DNA of 64,000 bases from Pelomonas sp. CA6 (GCF_022549225.1 NZ_JAKZFD010000001.1:186001-250000); one strand, 5' to 3'; counted from the first letter of the stretch, positions 53,884 to 63,021 are shown. Translations and numbers: made by a program. Notes: generated by a model not told the origin, from the letters alone.

Positions 53884-55965
53884 TCATGGGCCGGCCTTCT
53901 TGCGGGAGGCCCGCGCGGGCTGTTTGGCCGCGGGGGCGTCGCGCTCATGGGCCTGCACCCAGTCCAGCACCGTCGTGTACCAGAGGCGCGAGTTGCGCGG
54001 CTTGAGCACCCAGTGGTTCTCGTCGGGGAACCAGAGCAGCTGGGTGGGGATGCCGCGCGCCTGCAGCAGGTTGTAGTAGGCCAGACCGTTGGTGTCGGGT
54101 ACGCGGTAGTCCTGCGCGCCGTGGATCACCAGCGTGGGCGTGCTCATGCGCGCGGCGGCGCTGTGCGGGCTCTGCGCGAGCACGCGCTGGAAGTCCTCGG
54201 GCGAGGCCCACCACTGCGCATGCAGGTCGCGCGGGCGCTGCAGGTAGGAGTCGGCGCTGGAGGTGGCAACGCGGTCGAACACGCCGGCATGGCAGACGAA
54301 GCTGCGGTAGCGGCCGGCGCGTGCGTGGCCGTTGAGCCAGGCCACCAGGAAGCCGCCGTAGCTGCCGCCGGTGGCGCTGATGCGGGTCTTGTCGACCCAG
54401 GGCTGGCGGCGCAGCCAGTCGGTCGCGGCCTCCAGGTCCTGCTGCTCCAGCTGGCCCTGGCGGCCCATGATGCTGTCGCGGAAGGCGAAGCCGAAGCCGC
54501 TGGAGCCGTGGTAGTTCAGCTGTGCCACCACATGGCCGCGCGAGGCCAGCACCTGGGTGTTCCAGCGCCAGCTCCAGGTGTCGCCTGCGGCGGCATAGGG
54601 GCCGCCGTGGATCACATGCATCACCGGGTGCTTTTTCTTGGCGTCGTAGCCGGGCGGCAGCGTGAGCCACAGCTGCACCGGCTCGCCCTGCGCGCCCTTG
54701 AGCCAGACCTCGCGCAGCGTGCCCAGCGCATGGCGCGCCAGCCGCGCGTCGTTGAAGCGGTCCAGGCGGCGCCAGCCGGCGCGGCCGCCCTCCTGGCGCA
54801 CCTCGACGCGCGCCGGGTGGCTGGCGCTGTCGCGCAGCAGCGCGAGCGTGGAGCCGGCGAGGTCGAAGTCCTGCACCCAGCCGTCCTCGACCAGGCGTTC
54901 CAGCCGCCCGCTGTCCGGATCCAGCGACCACAGCGGGTTGCGCCCGCGCGACTCGGCGCTGAACAGCAGCGCCGAGCCGTCGGCGCGCCAGCGCAGCGGG
55001 GCGTCGGCATAGAGGTCCCAGTCGTCCCCACCCAGCAGCTGCCAGGTCTTGCCCGGCGCCAGCAGCGCCGGGCGGGCCAACGCGGTGTGGCGACGGCCCA
55101 CCTCGGTGGCGGTGAAGGCTAGCGCCTGGCCGTCGGGCCGGTAGCGGGGCGCGGCCAGGTCCCAGCGCGCGTCGTCGACGAGCAGGCGCAGGCGCGGCCG
55201 GCGGCCGGACAGCTCCAGCTCGGCGAGCGCGCAGCGGTTGCCCGGACGCTGCGTGGCGGCCGGGTCCAGGATGAAGGCGATGCGCTGGCCGTCCGGATGG
55301 ATGTCGAAGACCGAGGCGCTGCTGCTGTCGCGCGGCAGCTCGCAATCCAGCCCTTCGAACAGGTCGGTGACGCGGCCGCTGGCCAGGTCCAGCATCAGCA
55401 GGTGCTGGACGCGGCCCATGGGCAGGTGGCTGTCCCAGTGGCGGTAGAAGGCTTCGCGGGTCAGGTAGCCGCTCTCCTTGCGCGCATCGAAGGCGCGCTG
55501 GGCCTTGTTCTGCGCCGCGGCGCCGCGCAGCCCGGGCCAGACCCAGGCGCTGAAGACCACGCGCCGTCCGTCTGGCATCCACTTGAAGGCGTTCAACCCC
55601 GGCGCGAAGTCGCTCGCGCGCCAGGCCTCGCCGCCGTCGGCGGGGATGAGGTAGAGCTGCGCGGCCTCGTCCTTGCGGCCCTGCTGCTCGCGGCGCGCGA
55701 GGAAGGCGATGCGGTCGCCTCGCGGCGACCATGCGGGGGCGCTGTCGCGTTCGCCGCACTGGGTCAGCCGCCGCGGTGCGGCGCGGCCGTCGCAGTCCAT
55801 CAGCCACAGCTGGGTGCTGCTGCGGTTGTCGTCCATCGATGGCTGGCTGACCGAGGCGACCAGCCGGCGCCCGTCCGGCGACAGGCTGATGGCGCCCGGG
55901 CGGGCCAGGGACCAGAGGGCATCGACATCCAGGGGGGCGGGGCGGCGTGGGGTGCGTGGGCTCAT
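53884..55965 (-). CDS. S9-family serine peptidase (acylaminoacyl-peptidase type)
   Basis: Peptidase of 693 residues: N-terminal propeller (AISLSPDGRRLVASV; PAWSPRGDRIAFLARRE; FKWMPDGRRVVFSA) and C-terminal alpha/beta-hydrolase domain. The catalytic triad is Ser in GGSYGG, Asp in HGAQDYRVP and His in DENHWVL. No signal peptide is visible, so it is probably cytoplasmic. It ends in a basic tail (ASRKKAG). It lies 11 bases upstream of the TRAP small-permease gene in the same direction, so peptide-derived solutes are a possible link. Confidence 0.92.
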   Translation of the reverse strand: MSPRTPRRPAPLDVDALWSLARPGAISLSPDGRRLVASVSQPSMDDNRSSTQLWLMDCDGRAAPRRLTQCGERDSAPAWSPRGDRIAFLARREQQGRKDEAAQLYLIPADGGEAWRASDFAPGLNAFKWMPDGRRVVFSAWVWPGLRGAAAQNKAQRAFDARKESGYLTREAFYRHWDSHLPMGRVQHLLMLDLASGRVTDLFEGLDCELPRDSSSASVFDIHPDGQRIAFILDPAATQRPGNRCALAELELSGRRPRLRLLVDDARWDLAAPRYRPDGQALAFTATEVGRRHTALARPALLAPGKTWQLLGGDDWDLYADAPLRWRADGSALLFSAESRGRNPLWSLDPDSGRLERLVEDGWVQDFDLAGSTLALLRDSASHPARVEVRQEGGRAGWRRLDRFNDARLARHALGTLREVWLKGAQGEPVQLWLTLPPGYDAKKKHPVMHVIHGGPYAAAGDTWSWRWNTQVLASRGHVVAQLNYHGSSGFGFAFRDSIMGRQGQLEQQDLEAATDWLRRQPWVDKTRISATGGSYGGFLVAWLNGHARAGRYRSFVCHAGVFDRVATSSADSYLQRPRDLHAQWWASPEDFQRVLAQSPHSAAARMSTPTLVIHGAQDYRVPDTNGLAYYNLLQARGIPTQLLWFPDENHWVLKPRNSRLWYTTVLDWVQAHERDAPAAKQPARASRKKAGP

Positions 55966-56169
55966 GGGGCAAGTGTCGCGCGCGCCGACGCTTGCGCCCA
56001 TCCGGGCGTGCGCTGATCGGCGCGGGATGCGGTCTGTCGTGCCCCCATGGCCAAGCCGGCCGGCCCTGCCTATAGTGCCCGGCACGTCCCGAGACCCGGG
56101 CGTGGCCCCCCGCCCGTCGTCGCGGGCGGACCTGTCGATGCGGGGAGAACCCCCAAAGGAGGAGAAACG

Positions 56170-58119
56170 ATGAAGCACAAGACCTTCTGGCGCCCGGCCG
56201 CGATGGCCGGGGCGCTGATGCTGGCCGCGTGGGCGGCCGCGCCGGTGAGCGCCGCGCCCGCGGCGGCGCGCGCGGAGACCGGCGCCGCCGCACCGCGCGC
56301 GGCCAAGCGCTACAGCATCGAGCAGTTCATGGCCACCGTTTCGCTGGGGGGCGCCTCGTTCTCGCACGACGAGTCGCGCATCCTCTATCACAGCAACGAG
56401 AGCGGCATCGTCAACGTCTACAGCATGCCGGTGGCCGGCGGCGCGCCGACCGCGCTGACCCAGTCCAAGACCGACAGCCACTACGCGGTGGGCTATTTCC
56501 CCCAGGACGACCGCATCCTCTACACCCGCGACCAGGGCGGCAACGAGCTCAACCACCTGTACGTGCGCGAGCTCGACGGCAGCGAGAAAGACCTGACCCC
56601 CGGCGAGAAGCTGAAGGCGCGCTTCATCGGCTGGTCCGGCGACAAGGCCAGTTTCCTGGTCGCCACCAACGAACGCGACGCGCGCTACTTCGACGTCTAC
56701 CGCTACGACGCGCGCGGCTATGCCCGCCAGATGATCTACAAGAATGAGACCGGCATGAGCGTGGCCGACGTCAGCCCGGACGGGCGCTGGATCGCGCTGG
56801 GCAAGACCAACACCACGGCCGACTCCGACGTCTACCTGCACGACACGCGCAGCGGCGAGACGCGCCACCTGAGCAAGCACGAGGGCGTGGCCAGCTATGC
56901 GCCGGTGACCTTCGACCCGGCGTCGCGCCGCCTGATCATCAGCAGCAACGACGGCGCCGAGTTCGCGCGGCTGCTGGCCTACGACCTGGACAGCGGCACG
57001 ATGCGCGAGTTCGAGAAGGCCGACTGGGACATCGTCTACACCGACTTCTCCGAGAACGGCCGCTACCGCGTCACCGGCATCAACGCCGACGCCAGCATCG
57101 TGATCAAGCTGCGCGAGCGGCAGGGCGAGGTGGAGCGTGAGCTGCCGCTGCCGCAGCTGCCCGGCGGCGAGATCCGCGGCGTCCGCTTCTCCGACAGCGG
57201 GCGCAAGATGGCCTTCTACGTCAACGGCGACCGCTCGCCCAGCAATCTCTTCGTCTATGACTTCGCCAGCAAGCAGGCGCGTCAGCTGACGCAGAGCCTG
57301 TCCAAGGACATCGACCCCAACGAGCTGGTCGAAGGGCGCATCGTGCGCTTCAAGTCCTTCGACGGCATGGTGATTCCCTCGGTCTACTACCAGCCCAAGG
57401 AAGCCTCGCCGACGAACCGGGTGCCGGCGGTGGTCTTCGTCCATGGCGGCCCTGGCGGGCAGACCATGCGCGGCTATTCGGCGCTGATGCAGTACCTGGC
57501 CAACCACGGCTACGCGGTGCTGGGCATCAACAACCGCGGCAGCTCGGGCTATGGCAAGAGCTTCTTCACCGCCGACGACGGCAGGCACGGCCGCGAGCCG
57601 CTGTGGGACTGCATCGAAGCCAAGACCTTCCTCGCCGCCACCGGCGTGATCGACCCCGAGCGCATCGGCATCATGGGCGGCAGCTACGGCGGCTACATGA
57701 CGCTGGCGGCGCTGGCCTTCCGTCCCGAGGCCTTCAAGGTGGGCATCGACATCTTCGGCGTCAGCAACTGGCTGCGCACGCTGGAGTCCATCCCGCCGTA
57801 CTGGGAGAGCTTTCGCAAGGCGCTTTACCAGGAGGTGGGCGATCCGGTGAAGGACAAGGACTTCCTGATCGCCACCTCGCCGCTGTTCCACGCCAAGGAG
57901 ATCCGCAAGCCGCTGATGGTGATCCAGGGCGTCAACGACCCGCGCGTGATCAAGCCCGAGAGCGACGAGATCGTCGACGCGGTGAAGAAGAACGGCGTGC
58001 CGGTGGAATACCTGGTGTTCGACGACGAGGGCCATGGCTTCTCGAAGAAGAAGAACCAGATCGAGGCCAACCGCCGCATGCGGGAGTTCCTGGACAAATA
58101 CCTGAAGCCGGGCGTCTGA
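56170..58119 (+). CDS. Secreted S9-family prolyl oligopeptidase-like peptidase
   Basis: Peptidase of 649 residues with a signal peptide (about 1-28, cut near SAAPA), a propeller domain, then a hydrolase domain: VFVHGGPGGQTMRGYSALMQ, nucleophile in GGSYGGYMT, Asp in QGVNDPRVIK, His in DDEGHGFSKK. AAAGGAGGAG immediately upstream gives a strong ribosome site. It diverges from the cytoplasmic S9 peptidase at 53884, forming a periplasmic/cytoplasmic pair. A hairpin terminator follows. Confidence 0.93.
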   Translation: MKHKTFWRPAAMAGALMLAAWAAAPVSAAPAAARAETGAAAPRAAKRYSIEQFMATVSLGGASFSHDESRILYHSNESGIVNVYSMPVAGGAPTALTQSKTDSHYAVGYFPQDDRILYTRDQGGNELNHLYVRELDGSEKDLTPGEKLKARFIGWSGDKASFLVATNERDARYFDVYRYDARGYARQMIYKNETGMSVADVSPDGRWIALGKTNTTADSDVYLHDTRSGETRHLSKHEGVASYAPVTFDPASRRLIISSNDGAEFARLLAYDLDSGTMREFEKADWDIVYTDFSENGRYRVTGINADASIVIKLRERQGEVERELPLPQLPGGEIRGVRFSDSGRKMAFYVNGDRSPSNLFVYDFASKQARQLTQSLSKDIDPNELVEGRIVRFKSFDGMVIPSVYYQPKEASPTNRVPAVVFVHGGPGGQTMRGYSALMQYLANHGYAVLGINNRGSSGYGKSFFTADDGRHGREPLWDCIEAKTFLAATGVIDPERIGIMGGSYGGYMTLAALAFRPEAFKVGIDIFGVSNWLRTLESIPPYWESFRKALYQEVGDPVKDKDFLIATSPLFHAKEIRKPLMVIQGVNDPRVIKPESDEIVDAVKKNGVPVEYLVFDDEGHGFSKKKNQIEANRRMREFLDKYLKPGV

Positions 58120-58150
58120 GCGCCGCCGCAGGCCGAGGATCCTCCTGAAC

Positions 58151-58180
58151 GGACGCCGGGCACCGCCCGGCGTCCTGCGT
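58151..58180 (+). terminator. Hairpin after the secreted S9 peptidase gene
   Basis: GGACGCCGGGC (58151-58161) pairs perfectly with GCCCGGCGTCC (58165-58175), an 11-bp stem with a 3-base loop. The downstream bases TGCGTT are weakly T-rich, so termination may be partial. Confidence 0.7.
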
Positions 58181-58284
58181 TGCGGCGATTACAAATGGTT
58201 TCTCCGGGGCCGCACGCGGGCGCCACCATGCGCGACCAGGGCCGCAGCGATGTACCGCGGCCCATTTGTCGATTGGGACCCGCG

Positions 58285-58707
58285 ATGCGATTCGAAGGCA
58301 CTTTGCACACCTGGTACGCCGAGCGCGGCCACGGCTCGGTGATGCCCCAGCAGGGCGGCGAGCCGCTGTTTGTCCACATCTCCGCCTTTCCGATGGATGG
58401 CGAAGCCCCGCAGGAAGGGGAGCGGCTGAGCTTTGAAATTGTGTCCAGAAGTGACGGGCGCAAGCAGGCGGTGAAGCTGCAGCGCCTGCGCCGCGTGGAA
58501 TTGCACAAGGCCTTGCAGCCGGCGCGTGCGCCGCGGCCCAGTACCAGCCGTCCGCCGTCCATCGCTCAGCGGCGGCGCAGCGGGGCGGTCTGGCTGTGGC
58601 TGGCCGGGTTGGCGCTGGTCGCCGGCCTGGGCTGGATGCTGTGGCCCCAGGTCCCGGACGCCAGCAAGCTGGCCCAGCACGGGAGCACGCGGGCGCTGAC
58701 GCGCTGA
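58285..58707 (+). CDS. Cold-shock-domain-like protein with C-terminal membrane helix
   Basis: Protein of 140 residues. Residues 1-68 match a cold-shock domain (GTLHTWYAERGHGSV; RNP2-like LFVHISAF), then a basic, proline-rich linker (69-99) and one membrane helix at about 101-120 (AVWLWLAGLALVAGLGWMLW). The RNP1 site reads RGHGSV instead of the usual KGFGFI, so one nucleic-acid-stacking Phe is a His. A membrane-tethered nucleic-acid-binding or sensor role is inferred. The start MRFEGTLHTW is the natural domain start. Confidence 0.75.
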   Translation: MRFEGTLHTWYAERGHGSVMPQQGGEPLFVHISAFPMDGEAPQEGERLSFEIVSRSDGRKQAVKLQRLRRVELHKALQPARAPRPSTSRPPSIAQRRRSGAVWLWLAGLALVAGLGWMLWPQVPDASKLAQHGSTRALTR

Positions 58708-58714
58708 ATCGCGG

Positions 58715-58736
58715 GCCGGCCGGCCGGGAGGCCGGC
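58715..58736. terminator. Shared hairpin between convergent genes
   Basis: GCCGGCC (58715-58721) and GGCCGGC (58730-58736) flank an 8-base loop between the cold-shock-like gene and the convergent TonB receptor stop at 58739. There is no T-run on either strand, so a role in termination is uncertain. Confidence 0.4.
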
Positions 58737-58738
58737 GC

Positions 58739-61105
58739 TCAGATCTTCATTTCCAGGCGCAACTGCCAGACAGTGAAGCTGCGGCCCAGGTTCTGGCTGA
58801 TGATCTCGCGCGTCGGGTTCAGCAGGGTGGGTGCGTAGGTGATGCTGCCGGTGTTGTAGTCCAGCGGCGCCAGGTTGCTGGCCGACAGGCGCAGCAGCGT
58901 GTCGCGGTTGACCTGCCAGGCCACGAAGGCGTCCAGCACGCGCTTGTGCGTGCTGCTGGCTTCGCTGAGCACGGTCTGCTGGATGGTGTTGGCGGGCGTG
59001 TAGTTCAGGCTTGCGCCCACGCTCAGCGGCAGGCTGCGCAGCTTGTAGTCGGCGCCCAGGTTGAGCGTGTAGTCGGGCTGCTGGTCCAGTTTGTTGTTGG
59101 GGCCCTGGATGCCGTCCACGCGCGAACGGAACAGGCTGAGGTTGCTGCGGATGTTGACCGGCCAGGCCTCGTCGACATATTCGTCGAGCCGGAACTTGGC
59201 CTCCAGCTCCACGCCCATGGTGCGCGCGTTGCCGATGTTGCGCGGGCGCGAGACCCAGCGCTGCACCGGCGCCCAGCTGACGTCCTCCAGCTCGGGCTGG
59301 TTGCGGATCAGGTCCTGGATGCGGCGCACGAAGAAGTTGGCGCTCAGAATGCCGCCCTTGGCCAGGTATTTCTCGTAGGCGATGTCCACGCCGGTGGCCA
59401 GTTCGGGCTTGAGCAGCGGGTTGCCCATGCGGTCGGGGTAGTTGATCTCGTTGGGGCCGCAGGGCTGGCTGGGCAGGCAGGGGTATTGCGAGTTGATGCT
59501 GGGGCGCGCGATCAGGTCCTGCAGATTGGGCGACTTGTAGCTGCGCGTCAGGCTCATGCGGATCTGGTCGCGGCGCTTTTCGTCCAGCTTGTAGACCGCG
59601 TGCAGCAGCGGCGTGGTCACGCCCGCGCTGTTGCTCACCGCATAGTTCTTGGCCTTGCTCTCGGTGCGGATCTGCTCCCAGCGCAGGCCGGCGTAGAAGG
59701 ACCATTGCGGGCCCATGCTCCATTCGTCCTGGGCATAGACGGCGACGCGCTGCGTCGCCGCGTCCAGGTCGTCGCCGAAGTCCAGCAGATAGGCGCAGCT
59801 GAGCCCGTTCTGCAGGCAGGTGCGCGTCTGGTCGCTGCTCATGCCTTCGCCTTCCAGGCCCATCACCAGGCTGTGTTCGTTCTCGAACTGGTGCGAGTAC
59901 TTGCCGTTCAGGCTCCACGAACGGTTGCGGCTCTCCGTGTGGTCCAGCTGCTCGCGCTTCACGGTGCCGGCGAGCGACTCCAGGCGGTCGGTGTCGCCAT
60001 TGCTGCGGGCACGGCCCACGCCGGCGCGCAGCTCCAGGCGCGAGGCCTCGTCCAGGCGCTGCGACCACTGGCCGTTCAGCCGCATCATCGTGAAGCGGTT
60101 GTGGCCCTCGGTCTGCACCTGGTCGAAGTTGTAGTAGTCCGGATCGCCCGGCAGGGCGCGCGGCGTTTGCGTCTGGTTGAAGGCGCCGTCGGTGTTGCCG
60201 CGGTTGACGACGACGAAGGGCTGCAGCGCCAGCGTGCTGCCCTGGCCCAGGCGCCATTGCAGGCGTGCCGTCAGGTTCAGGCTGCGCCGATCGTCCTCGC
60301 TCTGGCCGCGGTTGACCAGCAGGCGTTCGGTGCCACGGTCCAGCGCACGCGTCAGCGTCTCGTTGTGCACGTCGTCGTAGCGCTTGCCCTGCATCGCGTT
60401 GACGGTCAGGTTGTAGGCGCCGCCCTGGTCGTCCAGCTTGTCGTTGCGCGTCCAGCTGAAGCCCGGCGAGAGCCGCCCGCGCTCGAGCTGGAAGCCCGCG
60501 CGCAGCTCGTTGAGCCGGCGCTGCAGCGCCTCGCGCAGCACGACGTTGATGGTGCCGGCCACGGCGCGCGCGCCGTATTCGGCGGTCGGCGCGCGCATGA
60601 TCTCGATGCGCTCGATCTGCTCCGGCGGCAGCTGGTCCAGCGAGAAGCCCGGCGGCATGCGCTCGCCGTTGACCAGGATCTGCGTGTAGCCGCCGCCCAT
60701 GCCGCGCATGCGGATCTCGCCGCCGCGTCCGGGCCGGCCGCCGGTGGTGACGCCGGGCAGGCGCTTGAGCACCTCGCCGATGCTGCTGTCGCCGAAGCGC
60801 TCGATTTCCTCGCGGCCGATCACGATCTTGGCCGCGGTGGACGCGCGGCGCAGCGTGTCGTCGCTGGCGCTGCCCTGCAGCTCGACGCGGTCCAGCCGCT
60901 CGGTGCGCTCGTTCGCGCCGTCCTTGGCGGCGGAGGACGGCTTGCTGGCCGGCGCGGGAGCGGGCTTGGGGTCAGGTCTTGCCTGGCGCGGCGCCGGCGG
61001 CGGATCGTCGGCGGGCGGGGTGGTGGCGGGAGCGGCGCTCTGGGCGCAGGCCAGTGCGGGAAGAAGGGCCAGGGCGCCCAGCGTCAGACGGGAGGAGGCG
61101 TTCAT
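58739..61105 (-). CDS. TonB-dependent outer-membrane receptor
   Basis: Protein of 788 residues: signal peptide (about 1-23), a Pro/Ala/Lys-rich linker (about 25-65) and a plug domain (TAAKIVIGREEIERFGDSSIGEVLKRLPGV; GRGGEIRMRGMGGGYTQILVNGERMPPGF; EQIERIEIMRAPTAEYGARAVAGTINVVL). The barrel follows, ending SFTVWQLRLEMKI. The plug resembles FepA/ferric-enterobactin-class or PhuR-type receptors rather than SusC. The ligand is unknown. No neighbouring siderophore or haem gene helps. Confidence 0.88.
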   Translation of the reverse strand: MNASSRLTLGALALLPALACAQSAAPATTPPADDPPPAPRQARPDPKPAPAPASKPSSAAKDGANERTERLDRVELQGSASDDTLRRASTAAKIVIGREEIERFGDSSIGEVLKRLPGVTTGGRPGRGGEIRMRGMGGGYTQILVNGERMPPGFSLDQLPPEQIERIEIMRAPTAEYGARAVAGTINVVLREALQRRLNELRAGFQLERGRLSPGFSWTRNDKLDDQGGAYNLTVNAMQGKRYDDVHNETLTRALDRGTERLLVNRGQSEDDRRSLNLTARLQWRLGQGSTLALQPFVVVNRGNTDGAFNQTQTPRALPGDPDYYNFDQVQTEGHNRFTMMRLNGQWSQRLDEASRLELRAGVGRARSNGDTDRLESLAGTVKREQLDHTESRNRSWSLNGKYSHQFENEHSLVMGLEGEGMSSDQTRTCLQNGLSCAYLLDFGDDLDAATQRVAVYAQDEWSMGPQWSFYAGLRWEQIRTESKAKNYAVSNSAGVTTPLLHAVYKLDEKRRDQIRMSLTRSYKSPNLQDLIARPSINSQYPCLPSQPCGPNEINYPDRMGNPLLKPELATGVDIAYEKYLAKGGILSANFFVRRIQDLIRNQPELEDVSWAPVQRWVSRPRNIGNARTMGVELEAKFRLDEYVDEAWPVNIRSNLSLFRSRVDGIQGPNNKLDQQPDYTLNLGADYKLRSLPLSVGASLNYTPANTIQQTVLSEASSTHKRVLDAFVAWQVNRDTLLRLSASNLAPLDYNTGSITYAPTLLNPTREIISQNLGRSFTVWQLRLEMKI

Positions 61106-61414
61106 GCGGAGATGTCGGTCGGCGCCCGGATGCTTCTTGATTCCGTGCGGGGCGCAAGCATCGCATGGGCCCGCGGGCCTGTGGGCTGCGGACAACATTC
61201 TTTACCCGCGGGGCATGACCGTCGGCATGGGGGCCATCCGATCCCCCAAATAGAAAAGCCACCCAACGATGACTCGGGGTGGCCGGGGATATCCAGGCGC
61301 TGGTGACGGGTTCCAGACTCTGCCCTATGTCGCAGCCGGTTGGTCGCCTCGGATGCCTTGCATTGTGCATGGCGCCCATGACGGCTGTTTGACACAGCGC
61401 AAGCGTCGCACGGC
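61106..61414. other. Leader between the azoreductase operon and the TonB receptor gene
   Basis: 309 bases without a supported gene. It contains the minus-strand terminator at 61254-61283, then about 150 bases before the receptor start. GCTGT-TTGAC-ACAGC at 61384-61398 is a 5-bp inverted repeat and also resembles a Crp/Fnr half-site, though it lies upstream of the terminator. No riboswitch was recognised. Confidence 0.5.
61254..61283 (-). terminator. Minus-strand terminator of the azoreductase operon
   Basis: On the minus strand GCCACCC pairs with GGGTGGC around a 12-base loop and is followed by TTTTC and TATTT. It lies about 130 bases after the azoreductase stop. It could also act as an attenuator for the TonB receptor gene, as that gene lies downstream on the same strand. 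Confidence 0.7.
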
Positions 61415-62038
61415 TCAGTCCCAGCGCTGCGCGGCGATCCAGCCGTCCAGCGCGCGCTGAGCCTGCTGCTGCACCTCGGGCCCGCGGTGGGCGCCTTCCA
61501 GCACCAGGGCCTGGACGCGATGCAGGCCCAGCGTGGCCAGCACCTCGCGCAGATAGGGCGTGACCCAGTCCGGCTGCCACGGCCCCCGCCCGTCGCTGCG
61601 CTGCAGCTGGCCGCCGCAGCTGACCAGCAGCCAGACCGGGCGGTCGCGCAGCAGTCCCTTCTTGCCTTGCGGCGAACCCGCGAAGCTGCGGCCCGGGCGC
61701 AGCACCAGGTCCACCCAGGCCTTGAGCATGGACGGCGGCGCGTAGTTGTGCATGGGCGTGGTGATCAGCAGCGCGTCGGCCGCTTCCAGCTCGGCAATCA
61801 GCGCTTCCGACAGCGCCAGTGCCGGGTGCTGTTCGGCGCTGCGCTGAGCGGCGTCGGCCAGGCTGGCGGCGGCGAAGGCGGCGTCCGGATGGGGCGGTGG
61901 ATCGCGGGCGAGGTCGCGCAGCCGCAGGGCCAGGTCGGCGCGCTGGCCGCGCAGATGGGCCACGAGCGCGGCACCGGCCCGGGCGCTGCGCGAGTCCGCG
62001 CCGTGCGGGCTGGCCGCGACATGGAGCAAGGAGGGCAT
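61415..62038 (-). CDS. FMN-dependent NADH-azoreductase-like flavodoxin-fold oxidoreductase
   Basis: Protein of 207 residues of the flavodoxin_2 family: SLLHVAASPHGADSRSA phosphate-binding loop for FMN, ALLITTPMHNYAPPSMLKAWVDLVLRPGRSF (the typical PMYNF-like block, here PMHNY), and LLVSCGGQLQ. It belongs to quinone reductases and azoreductases that use NADH. It is the last gene of a minus-strand run with GNAT and AhpD-like genes, divergent from a MarR regulator, which suggests a response to quinone or redox stress. Confidence 0.88.
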   Translation of the reverse strand: MPSLLHVAASPHGADSRSARAGAALVAHLRGQRADLALRLRDLARDPPPHPDAAFAAASLADAAQRSAEQHPALALSEALIAELEAADALLITTPMHNYAPPSMLKAWVDLVLRPGRSFAGSPQGKKGLLRDRPVWLLVSCGGQLQRSDGRGPWQPDWVTPYLREVLATLGLHRVQALVLEGAHRGPEVQQQAQRALDGWIAAQRWD

Positions 62039-62046
62039 GGCGCGGC

Positions 62047-62508
62047 TCAGGCGGGCAGCGGCTGGTTGAATCGCAGCGCGCTGGCCAGCAGCCCCATGCG
62101 GAAGTAGAAGCGCTGGCCCAGCGCATTGCTCAGCGGCGTGTCCAGCACCAGCTTGCCGCATCCCAGGCGGGGCGCCAGCTCGCGCAGATGACGGATCAGA
62201 CGCTCGCCGTGGCCGCGGCTGCGCAGGCGCTGGTCGGTGACGAGGTCGTCCAGGTAGAGGAAGCGGCCATGCACCAGGTTCTCCTGCACGCGGTAGCCGG
62301 CTAGCGCTTCTGGTTGGAGGTCGCCGCCCGCGTCTTCGCGGTAGAGCGCGACGAGCCGATAGCCCTCGGCCGACTGGCGCCGCCACCGCTGCAAAAACTC
62401 CTCGGCCGAGGCCAGGTGCGGGCGCAGCTGGGCCATCAGCGGGAACAGCGCCAGCACCTCGTCCTCCCGCTCCACCTCGCGCAGCAACGGCGCGTCGGCG
62501 GCGCTCAT
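62047..62508 (-). CDS. GNAT-family N-acetyltransferase
   Basis: Protein of 153 residues with the GNAT acetyl-CoA-binding motif VTDQRLRSRGHGERLIRHL and the flanking strand LVLDTPLSNALGQRFYFRMG. It fits a small-molecule or amine acetyltransferase; the substrate is unknown. The start overlaps the stop of the AhpD-like gene by 4 bases (62505-62508) and it ends 8 bases before the azoreductase gene, so the three are one transcript. Confidence 0.88.
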   Translation of the reverse strand: MSAADAPLLREVEREDEVLALFPLMAQLRPHLASAEEFLQRWRRQSAEGYRLVALYREDAGGDLQPEALAGYRVQENLVHGRFLYLDDLVTDQRLRSRGHGERLIRHLRELAPRLGCGKLVLDTPLSNALGQRFYFRMGLLASALRFNQPLPA

Positions 62509-62999
62509 CCCTGGGCTCCGTCGGCCAGCCGTTCCGCCGGGATGGGCGGCGCGAAACGCAGGCCGCCGGCCAGGCGGTTCCAGGCGTTGATGGCCGCGAT
62601 GGCGCTGCTCAGGAAGGCGATCTCGCTGGCGCTGAACTGGGCCTGCAGCTGCGCGTAGACGGCGTCGGACGGCGGGGCCTCGCCCATGCGCGTCAGCGCA
62701 TCGGTCCAGGCCAGCGCGGCGCGTTCGCGCGGCGTGAAGAGGTCCACCTCTTCCCAGACATGGACGAGGTCGATCTTGGCCGGCGCCAGGCCCAGCTTGC
62801 GCGCCAGGTTCAGGTGGAACTGCAGGCAGAAGGCGCAGCCGTTGAGCTGCGAGGCGCGCAGCTTGATCAGCTCGGTCAGCGGCTTCTCCAGCCCCGAGGC
62901 GTCCACCGCCTGGCCCAGCGCGCGCAGCGCGGTGATCACGGCCGGCGCGGCCTTTTCGAACGTGGCCCAGTCCTGGCGGGCGGCATGGGGCGTGTGCAT
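62505..62999 (-). CDS. AhpD/carboxymuconolactone decarboxylase-like protein
   Basis: Alkylhydroperoxidase D-like protein of 164 residues with the active motif CAFCLQFH (CxxCxxxH, residues 55-62) in an all-helical fold (LTELIKLRASQLNGCAFC). These proteins act as peroxidases or thiol redox carriers. It is the first gene of the divergent pair with MarR and sits 64 bases from it, so it is the likely direct MarR target. It overlaps the GNAT gene by four bases. Confidence 0.93.
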   Translation of the reverse strand: MHTPHAARQDWATFEKAAPAVITALRALGQAVDASGLEKPLTELIKLRASQLNGCAFCLQFHLNLARKLGLAPAKIDLVHVWEEVDLFTPRERAALAWTDALTRMGEAPPSDAVYAQLQAQFSASEIAFLSSAIAAINAWNRLAGGLRFAPPIPAERLADGAQG

Positions 63000-63021
63000 G
63001 CGACGGTACTCCTTGGTGAAT

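Noticed and set aside
53884-58035. A minus-strand frame continuing upstream of the cytoplasmic S9 peptidase across the divergent secreted peptidase gene
   Set aside because: The upstream part is antisense to a conserved gene with a strong ribosome site; the true start is at 55965.
61384-61398. Second Crp/Fnr-like box (TTGACACAGCGCAA) resembling the one at 34561
   Set aside because: It overlaps a simple inverted repeat GCTGT-TTGAC-ACAGC and lies upstream of a terminator relative to the only suitable gene, so a regulatory role is not convincing.
61106-61414. Riboswitch (cobalamin or glycine type) before the TonB receptor
   Set aside because: No B12 box or glycine-riboswitch core could be found; the hairpin is better explained as the terminator of the preceding operon.
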